DNA of 64,000 nt from Nitrospinaceae bacterium (GCA_018669005.1 JABJAL010000011.1:1-64000); one strand, 5' to 3'; counted from the first letter of the stretch, positions 16,147-25,604 are shown. The notes: generated by a model from the sequence alone, not told the origin. Made by a program: numbers and translations.

Positions 16147-17891
16147 GAAAAATTACTCTCCGCCTCGTCTCGTTTTTTGTGTTGGTGACGGCTCTTGCTG
16201 CCTGCGCAACACCTGAAACCAAGGTGGAGTTAGAGGTAGATGTCCCAAGAAAAAGCGCTGGGACTGCCGAGTCTTACTATTACTATATTGACGGCTACCT
16301 CAAAGAGCTTGACGGAAAGCTTGAGGATGCGGGAAAAATTTATTCTCGTTCATTGGAAAAGGATCCCAATTCCCCACACTTGTTAACGCGTCTTGCATCA
16401 ATTCTTATTCGTCAGGGAAAGCTGAAGAGGGCGGAGAAGCTGGTACGCCGTGCGGCGTCCCTTGATCCGACGAATAAACAGGCCTTTTTCCTTCTAGGCG
16501 GCATCTATACGGCTCGAGGAAGGCTCAAGAGCGCGGTGGACGTTTACGAAAGGCTTCTAGAAATAGCCCCCGATGAGCGCGAGGCGCGTTTACTTCTCGG
16601 GACGTCCTATATTGAGTTGAAGCGCTTCAAGGATGCTGTTCGGGCGTTCTCGAAGCTCATTGAACTGAATCCAAGCGATATTCTCAGTCGTTTGTATAGG
16701 GCGCAGGCTAATTTTCAACTTAAGAAGTTCGAGCAGACCGAAAAAGATCTTAAGTTCCTCCTTGAGCGGCGTCCCCGGAATACCCAGGCGTTATTGTTTC
16801 TCGCCCGTATTGCCGAGCATCGGGGGAATTTCGAAAAAGCCGAGGAGACCTATAAGCGTATATTAGGCATCGACCCCAAGAACCGATTTGCGAGGGCAAG
16901 GCTTGGGCAGGTGTATATTCGCAAGGACAATCTAAAGGAGGCCCTTAAAGAATATGAGCACCTAGCCAAGGATGAGCCGGGCAACAGAGAAGTTCATCGC
17001 ACACTTGGTTTCCTCCATTTTGATAGAAGAAATTTTCAGAAGGCGCTTCAAGAATTTCAATTTGTGCTCGCACGAAATCCCGAGGACGATGTAGTTCGCC
17101 GGTATGTGGCCGCGATATACGAGGAACTCAACCAACTGACCCGGGCCGAGGAGGAGTTGAAGCGGATTCTTTCTCGGCAAAAAAAGGCCAGTAAGGATAA
17201 GGCCAGGTATCTTGAGGCGTATATCCAACTGGCGAGACTCTACGGGAAGCGGAAGGATTGGGCGGAGGTTTATTCTGTTCTAGACAAAGCGGCCAAGAGC
17301 CATGAAGAGAATGACCGCCTTTCGTTTATACGCGGCGCCTTTCTGGCTCAGCAAAAACGCTACGACGAAGCTATTCCCTTCTACCAGTCCGCCGTTCGCA
17401 TCAACCCCAAGCGATCGAGTTATCTGTTTAATTTGGCGGTCGCATACTATGAAACACATCAATGGGATGATGTAGAGAAGTCTGTGCGGGCGGTCCTCAA
17501 GATTCAGCCTAAACATGCTAATGCGCTGAACTTGTTGGGCTTTATGTTCTCAGAGTTGAATCGTAATATTGACGAGGCAGAGAAGTTGTTGAACCGTGCG
17601 CTGGAGATAGAACCCAACAACGCGGCTTTTCTCGATAGCCTCGGTTGGATTTACTATCGCATGGGGAAATTTGATCTGGCGCTTAAAAAAATTCAACATG
17701 CGGCGAATCAAATGCCCTTAGATGCTGTTATCTTAGAGCATTTAGGTGATGTCTATTTTGCACTAAAGAATGTACCAAAGGCGCTTGAATACTGGCAGAA
17801 ATCAAATAAGACGAATCCAAAAGAAAAAAAAGTGGTTGAAAAAATTCTCAAGCATGGTGGAAGTCTGACGCCCGTCCCTAAAAAATTGTAG
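16143..17891 (+). CDS. TPR-repeat outer-membrane lipoprotein
   Basis: The 582 residues begin with a lipoprotein signal peptide (lipobox LAAC, Cys21), so the mature protein is likely membrane-anchored and periplasmic. The remainder consists of about twelve to fourteen TPR units from residue 45 onward; repeats such as KEYEHLAKDEPGNREVHRTL and AEKLLNRALEIEPNNAAFL are clear. A charged RKKASKDKARYLEAYIQ segment interrupts the series near residue 345. Similar TPR proteins precede the lolB-like and ispE genes in many Deltaproteobacteria and relatives. A scaffold role in outer-membrane assembly is plausible but not shown. Confidence 0.88.
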   Translation: MRKITLRLVSFFVLVTALAACATPETKVELEVDVPRKSAGTAESYYYYIDGYLKELDGKLEDAGKIYSRSLEKDPNSPHLLTRLASILIRQGKLKRAEKLVRRAASLDPTNKQAFFLLGGIYTARGRLKSAVDVYERLLEIAPDEREARLLLGTSYIELKRFKDAVRAFSKLIELNPSDILSRLYRAQANFQLKKFEQTEKDLKFLLERRPRNTQALLFLARIAEHRGNFEKAEETYKRILGIDPKNRFARARLGQVYIRKDNLKEALKEYEHLAKDEPGNREVHRTLGFLHFDRRNFQKALQEFQFVLARNPEDDVVRRYVAAIYEELNQLTRAEEELKRILSRQKKASKDKARYLEAYIQLARLYGKRKDWAEVYSVLDKAAKSHEENDRLSFIRGAFLAQQKRYDEAIPFYQSAVRINPKRSSYLFNLAVAYYETHQWDDVEKSVRAVLKIQPKHANALNLLGFMFSELNRNIDEAEKLLNRALEIEPNNAAFLDSLGWIYYRMGKFDLALKKIQHAANQMPLDAVILEHLGDVYFALKNVPKALEYWQKSNKTNPKEKKVVEKILKHGGSLTPVPKKL

Positions 17892-17896
17892 GTCGA

Positions 17897-18751
17897 TTGA
17901 ATCTCTTGAGATTTTATGCCGTTGTGGTTTTGCTCCTCGTATTGGCGGGCTGCGCTTATAAGGGTTCAGATGCGCCCGTCAGGCTTCCTCTTGCCGCCGA
18001 AATCGACACTCATTTGCGTTCACGTAAATTTCCCTCGTCGTCTCGTTCTCTTGTTTTCGTGGAAGTTGACTCGACTAGTGAGGAAAGTTCTTTTTCTCCG
18101 CTTCAAGACTTAATGGGTGGAGAGGGCGACACCTACGCTGGCAAGGCAGTCCTTTTGTGGAAGCAACCTGCTTCACTACGCATGGAGTTTCTCTCGCCGT
18201 TCGGTGCTCCCATGTTTGTCATTGTGGCGGCAAAGGGAGAGCTTCGTGCATTTTCAGTTGCGCGCGGAAGATATTATGAAGGGCGGGCAAATAGCGAGAC
18301 GATGGCGAAATGGTTGGGACTTCCTATCACGCCAAGTTTGATGATTCGAATTCTTCAGGGTGCATTGCCATATTTGGGTGGCGAGGTGGGGGCCGCTCGG
18401 GTGGGGCGTGATGAGGAAGGTGGTGCTGTTCGCCTTGAATTGCCTCCGGGGGCGGGTCTTGACCGCCGGCAGGTGGCCCACCTGGGTCGAAAGAATTTTA
18501 TGCCCGACCGTGTATTACTCGGAGAAAGAGGCGCAGAACTTGAAATACGCTATGGGGATTTTCGGCGCACAGGAAAATATGTTCGACCTCTTTGGGTGGA
18601 ACTCAGGGACTCTCGTCGTGGTCGTCGGGTCCGAATACATTTGAATGATGAAAATCCTTCATTGGGGGAGACTCTGCCGGACGATTTGTTTCAGCTTGAG
18701 ATTCCGGTGGGCGCTCTCGTGGCGCCACTCTCAAAGGGGCGTGGGCGATGA
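17897..18751 (+). CDS. LolB-like (DUF4292-type) outer-membrane lipoprotein
   Basis: The start is TTG 17897, giving MNLLRFYAVVVLLLVLAGC with the lipobox LAGC (Cys19). The 284-residue protein then has the strand-rich, half-barrel-like pattern of the LolB/LolA fold: LLWKQPASLRMEFLSPFGAP, MFVIVAAKGELRAFSV and a YYEGRANSETMAKWLGL segment. LolB accepts lipoproteins from LolA and inserts them in the outer membrane. In gammaproteobacteria lolB lies next to ispE and prs; the same order here supports an equivalent job, although sequence identity to E. coli LolB looks low. The last codons overlap the ispE start (ATGA). Confidence 0.75.
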   Translation: MNLLRFYAVVVLLLVLAGCAYKGSDAPVRLPLAAEIDTHLRSRKFPSSSRSLVFVEVDSTSEESSFSPLQDLMGGEGDTYAGKAVLLWKQPASLRMEFLSPFGAPMFVIVAAKGELRAFSVARGRYYEGRANSETMAKWLGLPITPSLMIRILQGALPYLGGEVGAARVGRDEEGGAVRLELPPGAGLDRRQVAHLGRKNFMPDRVLLGERGAELEIRYGDFRRTGKYVRPLWVELRDSRRGRRVRIHLNDENPSLGETLPDDLFQLEIPVGALVAPLSKGRGR

Positions 18752-19653
18752 GTGATTTTGATCGTGCGCGTGAAATTCGTCTCAATTCTCCAGCCAAAAT
18801 TAATCTTTCCCTCAGGGTACTTGGTTCCCGACCGGATGGTTTTCATGAGATTGAAACCCGGGTGCAGCAGGTTTCGCTCTTCGATAATATCCGCATTAGG
18901 CCGGCTTCGGGTGCAATTCGGGTGAGCGCTGATCGTGGTGATGTGCCGTCAGGGAAGAAAAATCTAGCCTATCAGGCCGCTGTCGCACTAAGAGAGGCTG
19001 CCGGGATCGCCAGGCTAGGCGCTTCGATTTATTTAAAAAAAAATATTCCTTCCGGCGCTGGACTCGGGGGAGGAAGTGGTAACGCCGCAGCTGTGTTGTG
19101 GGCCCTTAACCGCCTCTGGGCTCTCAAATTTTCACCCTCGACTCTTTCGCGCATAGCGGCGGGTGTCGGCTCGGATGTTCCTTTGTTTCTTTCCGGGGTC
19201 GCCTCCCTGTGTCGGGGCCGAGGGGAGTTAGTCTCGAGGCGCGCGCCGCTTCGCACGGGATGGATATTGCTGATCAAACCCTCTTTTTCTTTACCAACTC
19301 CTCGGGTATACGAATGGATGCGAAAATATTTGAAAAAAGAGAAGGGAGCGACTAGTATTGGTCTACGCCCAGGAAATTCTAAAATTCTCGATTTTCGAAA
19401 TGACCTTGAGCTAGTTGTTTTCGATAGGTACCCGGCGTTGAAGGAGTGCCGGGATGCTCTTTTATCGTCTGGTGCGAGGGTGGCATTAATGAGCGGATCG
19501 GGTGCGGCAATGTGGGGGCACTTCGGTCGCAAGGCCGATGCCGAGGCAGCGGCCGATAAGTTTTCCTCAAAACGGGGGTGGCGAATTTTTATGGTTAGGC
19601 CGTTGGTATCTTCCCCACTTACGGTTGCTAGTCTTGAAATCGATACAAATTAA
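18748..19653 (+). CDS. ispE: 4-diphosphocytidyl-2-C-methyl-D-erythritol kinase
   Basis: IspE phosphorylates CDP-ME in the methylerythritol phosphate (MEP) route to isoprenoids. The protein has 301 residues of GHMP-kinase fold. The N-terminal SPAKINLSLRVLGSRPDGFH carries the catalytic Lys and substrate contacts, and IPSGAGLGGGSGNAAAVLWA is the ATP-binding loop. The catalytic-aspartate region follows as GVGSDVPLFLSG, and MSGSGAAMWGHF is motif III. The gene is translationally coupled to the LolB-like gene and precedes prs after a gap of about 250 nt. Confidence 0.96.
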   Translation: MSDFDRAREIRLNSPAKINLSLRVLGSRPDGFHEIETRVQQVSLFDNIRIRPASGAIRVSADRGDVPSGKKNLAYQAAVALREAAGIARLGASIYLKKNIPSGAGLGGGSGNAAAVLWALNRLWALKFSPSTLSRIAAGVGSDVPLFLSGVASLCRGRGELVSRRAPLRTGWILLIKPSFSLPTPRVYEWMRKYLKKEKGATSIGLRPGNSKILDFRNDLELVVFDRYPALKECRDALLSSGARVALMSGSGAAMWGHFGRKADAEAAADKFSSKRGWRIFMVRPLVSSPLTVASLEIDTN

Positions 19654-19714
19654 GGATTTTGGGCAGTTTTTCTCTCTCTTTCGTCTATTTTCATAGATAT
19701 ACACTCTGTTTTTT

Positions 19715-19736
19715 CGACGGGCGACACGGCTCGTCG
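19715..19736. other. Hairpin in the prs leader region
   Basis: CGACGGGC and GCTCGTCG form an 8-bp stem with one G-U pair and loop GACACG. It is preceded, not followed, by T, so it is not a plus-strand terminator. The 258-nt gap between ispE and prs is AT-rich and otherwise holds no gene; in particular no tRNA, which often sits between these genes, is seen. Confidence 0.3.
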
Positions 19737-19911
19737 ATATCTGCTAAATATTTGAATTGTATTGTTTTATATAAGAATGACGATTTAGGTATATGGGGAA
19801 TTCACTGAAATTTTCTTTAATTTGATGGAGAGACTTGACCAGAGTTTCCTAAATGAGTAACAAAAGCCGTCTTTTGTCTTTGATTTTACCGTTCTCATGG
19901 GGTGCGTGGGT

Positions 19912-20859
19912 GTGAAGGGATATCAGCTAAAAGTTTTTTCTGGTCGTTCCAATCCTGCCCTGGGCAACTCCATTATTAGTGAGCTTGGCATTGCGCCTGG
20001 TGAAGTCGAAATCATTGATTTCAGCGATGCTGAGACTTTTGTTCAGATAAACGAGAACATTCGCGGCGCAGATGTTTTTGCGGTCCAGAGTCTCTGCCAG
20101 CCGGGCAACGCGAACCTCATGGAATTGTTGATTATGATGGACGCGTTTCGACGCTCCTCGGCTCAGCGAATTACGGCGGTGATTCCTTATTATGCATACG
20201 CCCGCCAGGACCGAAAAGTGCAGCCTCGGGTGCCGATCACGGCTAAGCTCATCGCCAATTTGCTTGTGGCGGCGGGCGCTGATCGGGTGATAACGATGGA
20301 TCTCCATGCGGGTCAGATTCAAGGATTCTTTGACATCCCCGTGGACCATCTTTACGCGGGCCCCATTGTGATGGATTATTTTCGCACCCGGGAAGGGGTG
20401 AAGGATCTGACGGTTATCTCGCCCGACGCAGGGGGCGTGGAGCGTGCCCGTGGATACGCGAAAAGACTCAATGCCGAACTCGGAATCATCGACAAGCGGC
20501 GCGAGCGGGCAAACGTCTCCGAGGTCCTGAATATCATCGGTGAAGTAAAGGACCGTGATGTTCTGATCGTGGATGATATAGTGGACACGGCTGGGACCTT
20601 GACCCAAGGTGCCAAAGCCTTGATGGATGCCGGGGCCAGGCGGGTGTTTGCCACATGTAGCCATCCGGTGCTCTCGGGGCCTGCCATTGATCGGATTAAA
20701 AATTCGCCGATCGAGGAGTTGGTCGTTTCCGACACGATTCCGTTGACGGAACAAGGAGCAGCTTGCAGTCAAATTAAAGTAATCTCGGTCGGAACCCTTT
20801 TGGCCGAGGCGATTCGCCGCATACATGATGATGAATCCGTGAGTAGCCTTTTTGAATAA
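19912..20859 (+). CDS. prs: Ribose-phosphate pyrophosphokinase
   Basis: Prs makes PRPP from ribose-5-phosphate and ATP for nucleotide, histidine and tryptophan synthesis. The product is about 315 residues. I prefer GTG 19912, preceded by GGGG at 9 nt, giving M-KGYQLKVFSGRSNPALG; ATG 19897 is in frame but lacks a ribosome-binding site. The metal and ribose-phosphate motif DLHAGQIQGFFDIPVDHLYA is at about 130-150, the PRPP loop is DVLIVDDIVDTAGTL, and the flexible loop contains KRRERANVSEV. Regulation by ADP is expected for this class I family. The gene is followed by rplY after 44 nt. Confidence 0.97.
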   Translation: MKGYQLKVFSGRSNPALGNSIISELGIAPGEVEIIDFSDAETFVQINENIRGADVFAVQSLCQPGNANLMELLIMMDAFRRSSAQRITAVIPYYAYARQDRKVQPRVPITAKLIANLLVAAGADRVITMDLHAGQIQGFFDIPVDHLYAGPIVMDYFRTREGVKDLTVISPDAGGVERARGYAKRLNAELGIIDKRRERANVSEVLNIIGEVKDRDVLIVDDIVDTAGTLTQGAKALMDAGARRVFATCSHPVLSGPAIDRIKNSPIEELVVSDTIPLTEQGAACSQIKVISVGTLLAEAIRRIHDDESVSSLFE

Positions 20860-20903
20860 GGTCCTCAACGAATGCCGGGCAAACCGGATTGGAGATAATG
20901 AAA

Positions 20904-21587
20904 ATGGATAATCTTAAGCTCGAAGTAGAGCCGCGCCAGGAAACAGGAACAAAAGCCGCCCGACGCCTGCGGCGCGAAGGCAAGGTGCCGGGTGTCGTTT
21001 ACGGAATTCAGGATTCTTCTCCGGTGACGGTCAATCCATCGGAGCTTGAGAAGATTTTTTCCTCGGGTGCGGGTACGAACGCCATTATTCAACTCGATGT
21101 CGCGGGCCAGGAAAAAGCTGTGCGTCCCGTCATTGTGAAAGAGCTTCAGCGCGACGCGATGAGCGACCTAATTGTTCATGCCGATTTTCTCGAAATTCGG
21201 ATGGATGAGAAAATCAGGGTTAGTGTGCCCCTCATCTTGGAAGGCGAAAGCCCTGGCGTAAAGCTCGGTGGTGTACTTTCCACTCTTTTACGCGAGCTTG
21301 AGATTGAATGCCTACCGAATGCTATCCCCTCCGAAATTATGGTTGATATCAGCGCCGTGGAAATTGGTGATGTCATCCATGTACGAGATCTTACGCTTCC
21401 GGGCGATGTGGGTTTGATTACAGAGGCGGATGATCCGATCTTCACCGTTATCACTCCGGTAGAGGAAGAGGAAGAGACTCCCGAGGAGGGCGAAGAGGGC
21501 GAGGATGCAGAAGGTGCCGCGCCCGAGGGTGCAGAGGGCGCAGAAGCTGCTGCCGCCCCGGAAGATGGCGAGAAGAGCGGAGATTAG
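20904..21587 (+). CDS. rplY: 50S ribosomal protein L25 (Ctc/TL5 form)
   Basis: bL25 binds 5S rRNA. I use ATG 20904, with GGAG 9 nt upstream, giving MDNLKLEVEPRQETGTKAAR. Residues 1-95 form the 5S-binding L25 domain (RRLRREGKVPGVVYG), and 96-190 form the Ctc C-terminal domain. The final 42 residues or so are an acidic, alanine- and glycine-rich tail starting EEEEETPEEGEEGEDAEG and ending EDGEKSGD. Some actinobacterial and proteobacterial Ctc proteins have similar tails. Pairing with pth directly downstream (31 nt) is a very common bacterial arrangement. A similar acidic tail is seen on L9 in this window. Confidence 0.95.
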   Translation: MDNLKLEVEPRQETGTKAARRLRREGKVPGVVYGIQDSSPVTVNPSELEKIFSSGAGTNAIIQLDVAGQEKAVRPVIVKELQRDAMSDLIVHADFLEIRMDEKIRVSVPLILEGESPGVKLGGVLSTLLRELEIECLPNAIPSEIMVDISAVEIGDVIHVRDLTLPGDVGLITEADDPIFTVITPVEEEEETPEEGEEGEDAEGAAPEGAEGAEAAAAPEDGEKSGD

Positions 21588-21618
21588 CGGAATGCTGGCG
21601 GCCTGAACCGGCGAGCCG

Positions 21619-22164
21619 ATGGGACTTTCAAGAGTCATTGTTGGTCTTGGTAATCCTGGGCCCGAATACGTCTTTACCCGGCACAATCTGGGTTTTTGGG
21701 CAGTGGATTTACTCTCGGAGATGTACCGTATCCGGGCAGATAAAAGTGCAGCGCACTCTTTAGTTGGATACGGTTCGATTCGTGGACACAATATAGCCTT
21801 GGTCAAGCCCAAGACCTATATGAACGATTCGGGCAAGGCGGTCAGGGCGATTCTCAATTCAGAGGGCCTAGGACCGGAGCACTTGCTCGTCATGCACGAT
21901 GACATGGATATCGCGCTCGGGCGGGTAAAATTAAAGACATTAGGCGGAGACGCCGGCAACAACGGAATTGCTAGCATTATTGAGTCCTTGGGAACCCGCG
22001 ATTTCGCCCGGCTTCGAATTGGTCTTGGTCCCAGGCCCAGAAATATTGGCGGGGCAGATTGGGTGCTCTCCGAGTTTCCTGAAGAGCAAATTGAGATTGC
22101 ACGGGAGGGCGCTCAGCTAGCTGCTGAGCGGGCCGTGGAATGGGTGGTATTGAATAAGAAATAG
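21619..22164 (+). CDS. pth: Peptidyl-tRNA hydrolase
   Basis: Pth releases tRNA from peptidyl-tRNA that drops off the ribosome. The 181 residues show IVGLGNPGPEYVFTRHNLGF with the catalytic His, KPKTYMNDSGKAV for tRNA 3'-end binding, and LVMHDDMDIALGRV with the catalytic Asp. GGDAGNNGIASI and FARLRIGLGPRP complete the fold. The stretch usually read GGSAGHNGL has Asp and Asn replacements, which are conservative. The gene follows rplY in the same transcription unit and is probably the last before a terminator-like hairpin. Confidence 0.96.
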   Translation: MGLSRVIVGLGNPGPEYVFTRHNLGFWAVDLLSEMYRIRADKSAAHSLVGYGSIRGHNIALVKPKTYMNDSGKAVRAILNSEGLGPEHLLVMHDDMDIALGRVKLKTLGGDAGNNGIASIIESLGTRDFARLRIGLGPRPRNIGGADWVLSEFPEEQIEIAREGAQLAAERAVEWVVLNKK

Positions 22165-22179
22165 CATATTCGCTAATTT

Positions 22180-22208
22180 GGGAACGCGTCTTTAGTTTGC
22201 GCGCTCCC
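22180..22208 (+). terminator. Terminator-like hairpin after pth
   Basis: GGGAACGCG and CGCGCTCCC pair over nine positions with one mismatch, and a TGTTTGG stretch follows. The T tract is poor, so termination may be inefficient or factor-assisted. Confidence 0.4.
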
Positions 22209-22258
22209 TGTTTGGCTCTTTAGCCCGTAATCGAGATCGGGAGGAGGTTTCAGAAACA

Positions 22259-24253
22259 ATGATTGCATTTTCTAATTGGGCCGCAATTTTCGGAATCGCG
22301 GGTCTTGGCTTGGCCGCCGTTATTTACAAGTGGATAGTTGGCCAGCCCGACGGTAACGATCTAATGCGGAAACTGGCAGGACAGATCCATGACGGCGCGA
22401 TGGTTTTCCTTCGCCGGGAATACAAGATCCTTGCTATTTTTGTCGTGGTTGTATTTCTACTTCTTGCTGCGTTTCTGAATCTCAGCACGGGACTTGCCTT
22501 CATCATCGGCGCGCTTTGCTCGGTTATGGCCGGTTTCTTTGGAATGAAGGCTGCCACGAAGGCGAATGTGGCGACCGCCGCCGCCGCGAACGATAAGGGG
22601 CAGGCCGGGGCGCTTTCGATGGCTTTCTACGGCGGGACCGTTATGGGTCTTTCGGTGGCGAGTCTCGGTCTTCTGGGAGTTGGATTTCTTTTCTGGTACC
22701 TCGATGTCCTCAACATTGCCTCGAATGCCAACATCATCACCGGGTTCTCCATGGGTGCCAGCTCGATTGCACTCTTTGCCCGTGTCGGCGGTGGTATCTT
22801 CACCAAGACTGCCGACGTTGGTGCCGACCTTGTGGGTAAGGTAGAGGAGGATATTCCCGAGGACGATCCGCGAAACCCCGCCGTCATCGCTGACAACGTG
22901 GGTGATAACGTGGGCGACGTGGCTGGAATGGGCGCCGACCTTTTCGAGTCCTATGTAGGTGCTGTGATATCGACCATCTTCATCGGCTCAACGACGGGTG
23001 TTCTTCTGGGTACGTCCAACCAAGGGGCGATGGCCCTTGCCATGATTCTTCCGATGATTGGTCTGGTGGCGTCCGTAATCGGTATCGGTTCGATGAAGAT
23101 TCTCGCCTCATCGAAGCCGGCCGTGGCACTTCGGACCTCGACGTTCATCGCGGCTGGAATTTTCGTTGTGCTCGCGTATTTTGTGACAAATGCCATTGGT
23201 ATCAATATGGGTGTATTCGGTGCCATTGTTCTCGGCTCGGTGGGCGGCATCGCCATCGGCATGCTGACCGAGTATTACACTGGAACGGGCACCAAACCTG
23301 TAAGCAAAATCATTGACGCCTCTGAAACCGGTGTGGCCACCAACATCATCGCCGGCTTCGCGGTTGGCCTCGAAAGCGTGTGCGGCCCGCTCATTGTCAT
23401 AGCTCTTATCACACTTTTCGCCAACAATATGGCCGGTCTTTACGGTATCTCGGTCGCGGCAATCGGCATGCTGGCCACTATCGGCATCACAATGTCGGTG
23501 GACGCCTATGGGCCCATCGCCGATAACGCTGGCGGCATCTCGGAGATGAGTAATCTCGGACCCGAGACTCGCGATATTACCGACAGCCTAGACGCCCTCG
23601 GAAATACGACGGCGGCCATGGGCAAGGGATTTGCCATCGGCTCGGCGGCGCTTACGGCGCTGGCTTTTTTCGCGGCCTACACCCAGGCGGCAGATCTGAA
23701 ACAAATTGACCTTACCAACGCAAGTGTTGTCGCCGGTATGTTGATTGGCGGCGCTATTCCGTTCGTGATCGGCTCGATGACGATGAGCGCAGTTGGCAGG
23801 GCGGCTTTCATCATGATTCAGGAGATTCGTCGCCAGTTCCGCGAGAATCCCGGCATCATGGAGGGAACTGCGGAGCCTGATAGCGCAAAATGCATTGACA
23901 TCAGTACGCAGGCGGCGCTCAAGGAGATGGTCCTGCCGAGTGTCACGGCAGTGGTGGCGCCTATTCTCATCGGTTTCCTGATGGGCAAAGAAGCGCTTGG
24001 CGGTATGTTGGCTGGTGCGCTGCTCTCTGGCGTGCTTCTGGCGCTCCTGATGGCGAACTCTGGTGGCGCGTGGGACAATGCGAAAAAAGAGATTGAGGAT
24101 GGCAAACTAGGCGGGAAAGGCTCGGATGCTCACAAGGCATCCGTAGTGGGCGATACTGTGGGCGACCCGATGAAAGACACCTCGGGTCCCTCGATGAACA
24201 TCCTCATCAAACTGATGTCCATCGTATCGTTGGTCCTGGCTCCCTTGTTCTAA
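22259..24253 (+). CDS. hppA: Membrane-bound ion-pumping pyrophosphatase, K+-dependent type
   Basis: HppA couples hydrolysis of PPi to export of H+ (or Na+) across the inner membrane. The 664 residues have about 16 membrane helices. Active-site acidic motifs are present: [20 protein letters not shown], then [17 protein letters not shown] and, near the end, [15 protein letters not shown]. Around residue 450 the sequence is [10 protein letters not shown]. In this family Ala after GNTT marks K+-dependent enzymes, while Lys marks K+-independent ones. H+ versus Na+ cannot be decided by eye. GGGAGGAGG lies upstream of the ATG. The gene stands alone between pth and rpsF. Confidence 0.95.
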   Translation: MIAFSNWAAIFGIAGLGLAAVIYKWIVGQPDGNDLMRKLAGQIHDGAMVFLRREYKILAIFVVVVFLLLAAFLNLSTGLAFIIGALCSVMAGFFGMKAATKANVATAAAANDKGQAGALSMAFYGGTVMGLSVASLGLLGVGFLFWYLDVLNIASNANIITGFSMGASSIALFARVGGGIFTKTADVGADLVGKVEEDIPEDDPRNPAVIADNVGDNVGDVAGMGADLFESYVGAVISTIFIGSTTGVLLGTSNQGAMALAMILPMIGLVASVIGIGSMKILASSKPAVALRTSTFIAAGIFVVLAYFVTNAIGINMGVFGAIVLGSVGGIAIGMLTEYYTGTGTKPVSKIIDASETGVATNIIAGFAVGLESVCGPLIVIALITLFANNMAGLYGISVAAIGMLATIGITMSVDAYGPIADNAGGISEMSNLGPETRDITDSLDALGNTTAAMGKGFAIGSAALTALAFFAAYTQAADLKQIDLTNASVVAGMLIGGAIPFVIGSMTMSAVGRAAFIMIQEIRRQFRENPGIMEGTAEPDSAKCIDISTQAALKEMVLPSVTAVVAPILIGFLMGKEALGGMLAGALLSGVLLALLMANSGGAWDNAKKEIEDGKLGGKGSDAHKASVVGDTVGDPMKDTSGPSMNILIKLMSIVSLVLAPLF

Positions 24254-24337
24254 AAGGGATTCGGGGTGACTATAGAGCGATTTTGATTCGGCCTCGGGGC
24301 CCGGGGCATTGTTGTCCGGGCTCTCCCGGTGGTCGGG

Positions 24338-24343
24338 TATAAT
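24338..24343 (+). promoter_or_regulatory. Candidate -10 box (TATAAT) for the rpsF operon
   Basis: A perfect TATAAT lies 80 bp before rpsF in the 169-bp gap after hppA. No good -35 box is seen at 16-18 bp; TTGTCC at 24312-24317 is 20 bp away. The gap also holds the 6-bp complementary pair GCCCGG/CCGGGC. Confidence 0.35.
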
Positions 24344-24422
24344 TGAATATGATAGGGTTCTTCGGAACTCCTCGCTCCGGGCAATAGGGTTCCGGGGCCG
24401 TTCAGACCGAGAGGAGAAGTAG

Positions 24423-24800
24423 ATGCGTCAGTACGAGACAATGGTGTTGCTCTCACCCGACCTCGAAGAGGATGCGGTTGAGGAGCAAATTGCCAGGTTC
24501 GAGAAGCACATCACAGAAAAAGGCGGCGAAATTCTAGAAGTTGAACGGATGGGCAAAAAACGCCTCGCCTACGAGATCAATGATCAGCGCCACGGAATCT
24601 ATTTCGTCGTCACCTATAAATCTGAAGATGAGATTATCAAAGAGCTTGAGCGCCAACTCACGCTTGATGAGAATTCGTGGCGGCATATAACCGTTCGAAT
24701 GGACGAGGCTTTGCTGCGAAAAATTGATAAAAATATTAAAAGCGCCGCCGCAAGGGCTGAGGCACGCAACAACGGAGATAGCCGCGACGACGACGATTAA
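24423..24800 (+). CDS. rpsF: 30S ribosomal protein S6
   Basis: bS6 binds S18 in the platform of the small subunit. The 125 residues begin MRQYETMVLLSPDLEEDAVE and contain GKKRLAYEINDQRHGIYFVV, both diagnostic. The C-terminal tail is charged and ends in a run of aspartates (SRDDDD), similar in kind to the polyglutamate-modified tail of E. coli S6. It heads the conserved operon rpsF-ssb-rpsR-rplI, with ssb starting 30 nt downstream. GAGGAGAAG precedes the ATG. Confidence 0.97.
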   Translation: MRQYETMVLLSPDLEEDAVEEQIARFEKHITEKGGEILEVERMGKKRLAYEINDQRHGIYFVVTYKSEDEIIKELERQLTLDENSWRHITVRMDEALLRKIDKNIKSAAARAEARNNGDSRDDDD

Positions 24801-24830
24801 GACCGTTTACCCCATACGAGAGAGTGTGCC

Positions 24831-25280
24831 ATGGCCCAGATGAATCAGGTTTATCTTAGAGGCAATCTCACGAGAGACCCGGAAAAACGTTTTCTGCCCT
24901 CGGGAACGTCGGTGGTCAACTTTGGGTTGGCCGTTAATCGCCGATATCGCTCAGGAGAAGACTGGAAGGAAGATACCTGCTTCGTCGATATCGTTGTCTT
25001 CGGGCGACAGGGCGATTGGACAATGGAAAATTGTAAGAAAGGCAGCCCGGTACTTGTCGAGGGGCGGCTGAGTTTCAACTCTTGGGAAGCCAAGGATGGC
25101 ACCAAGCGCAGCAAACATGAGGTTGTGGCCTTCAACGTCCACTTTCTTGCCCGGCGCGATGAGGGTGGCCAGGGTGTCGGAAACTATGCCCAGGAGGGGC
25201 AGTCCTCTGGTGGCTGGTCCGGCGGTGGATCGGATCAAGGTGGCCCGCCCCCAATGACCGACGACGATATCCCATTTTAG
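24831..25280 (+). CDS. ssb: Single-stranded DNA-binding protein
   Basis: SSB coats single-stranded DNA in replication, recombination and repair. The 149 residues comprise an OB fold (about 1-108; NQVYLRGNLTRDPEKRFLPSG, VNFGLAVNRRY, DIVVFGRQGDW) followed by a short glycine- and glutamine-rich linker. The protein-interaction tip MTDDDIPF sits at the very end and is the standard docking motif for partner proteins. The gene lies between rpsF and rpsR, the usual place in most bacteria. Confidence 0.97.
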   Translation: MAQMNQVYLRGNLTRDPEKRFLPSGTSVVNFGLAVNRRYRSGEDWKEDTCFVDIVVFGRQGDWTMENCKKGSPVLVEGRLSFNSWEAKDGTKRSKHEVVAFNVHFLARRDEGGQGVGNYAQEGQSSGGWSGGGSDQGGPPPMTDDDIPF

Positions 25281-25314
25281 CCTATAGGTAATTAATTAGG
25301 TTCTGGAGGAAGAT

Positions 25315-25587
25315 ATGGCATTTGCTCCCAGCCGAAAATTCGGCGACAAGAAAAAAGGAAAGAAAAAGCGCTTCAATCGTAAGAAGGTCTGCCGCTTCAC
25401 TGCGGAAGGCGTTGCTTATATCGACTATAAGGATGTGAAAACGCTCAGGAACATGGTGAGCGAGCGGGGCAAGATTATTCCCCGTCGTGTGACGGGTACA
25501 TCGGCCCGCTTTCAGCGACAGCTTACGGTCGCTATTAAACGGGCGCGCTTTATGGCTCTGATGCCCTACACCGTGGACCATTCATAG
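25315..25587 (+). CDS. rpsR: 30S ribosomal protein S18
   Basis: bS18 pairs with S6 on the 30S platform. The 90 residues start with a basic N-terminus ([20 protein letters not shown]) and contain the core [19 protein letters not shown] and [20 protein letters not shown]. Only one cysteine is seen, so the zinc-free (C-minus) form is likely. GGAGGAAGAT lies before the ATG. It is followed by rplI after 17 nt. Confidence 0.97.
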   Translation: MAFAPSRKFGDKKKGKKKRFNRKKVCRFTAEGVAYIDYKDVKTLRNMVSERGKIIPRRVTGTSARFQRQLTVAIKRARFMALMPYTVDHS

Positions 25588-25604
25588 GGCGAGGAGAGAG
25601 AATA

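Noticed and set aside
19654-19911. Possible tRNA between ispE and prs
   Set aside because: A tRNA is common at this place in related bacteria, but no cloverleaf or T-loop consensus could be found.
19927-20868. 313-codon open frame on the minus strand opposite prs
   Set aside because: It mirrors a highly conserved gene, has no family features and no ribosome-binding site; it arises from codon bias in prs.
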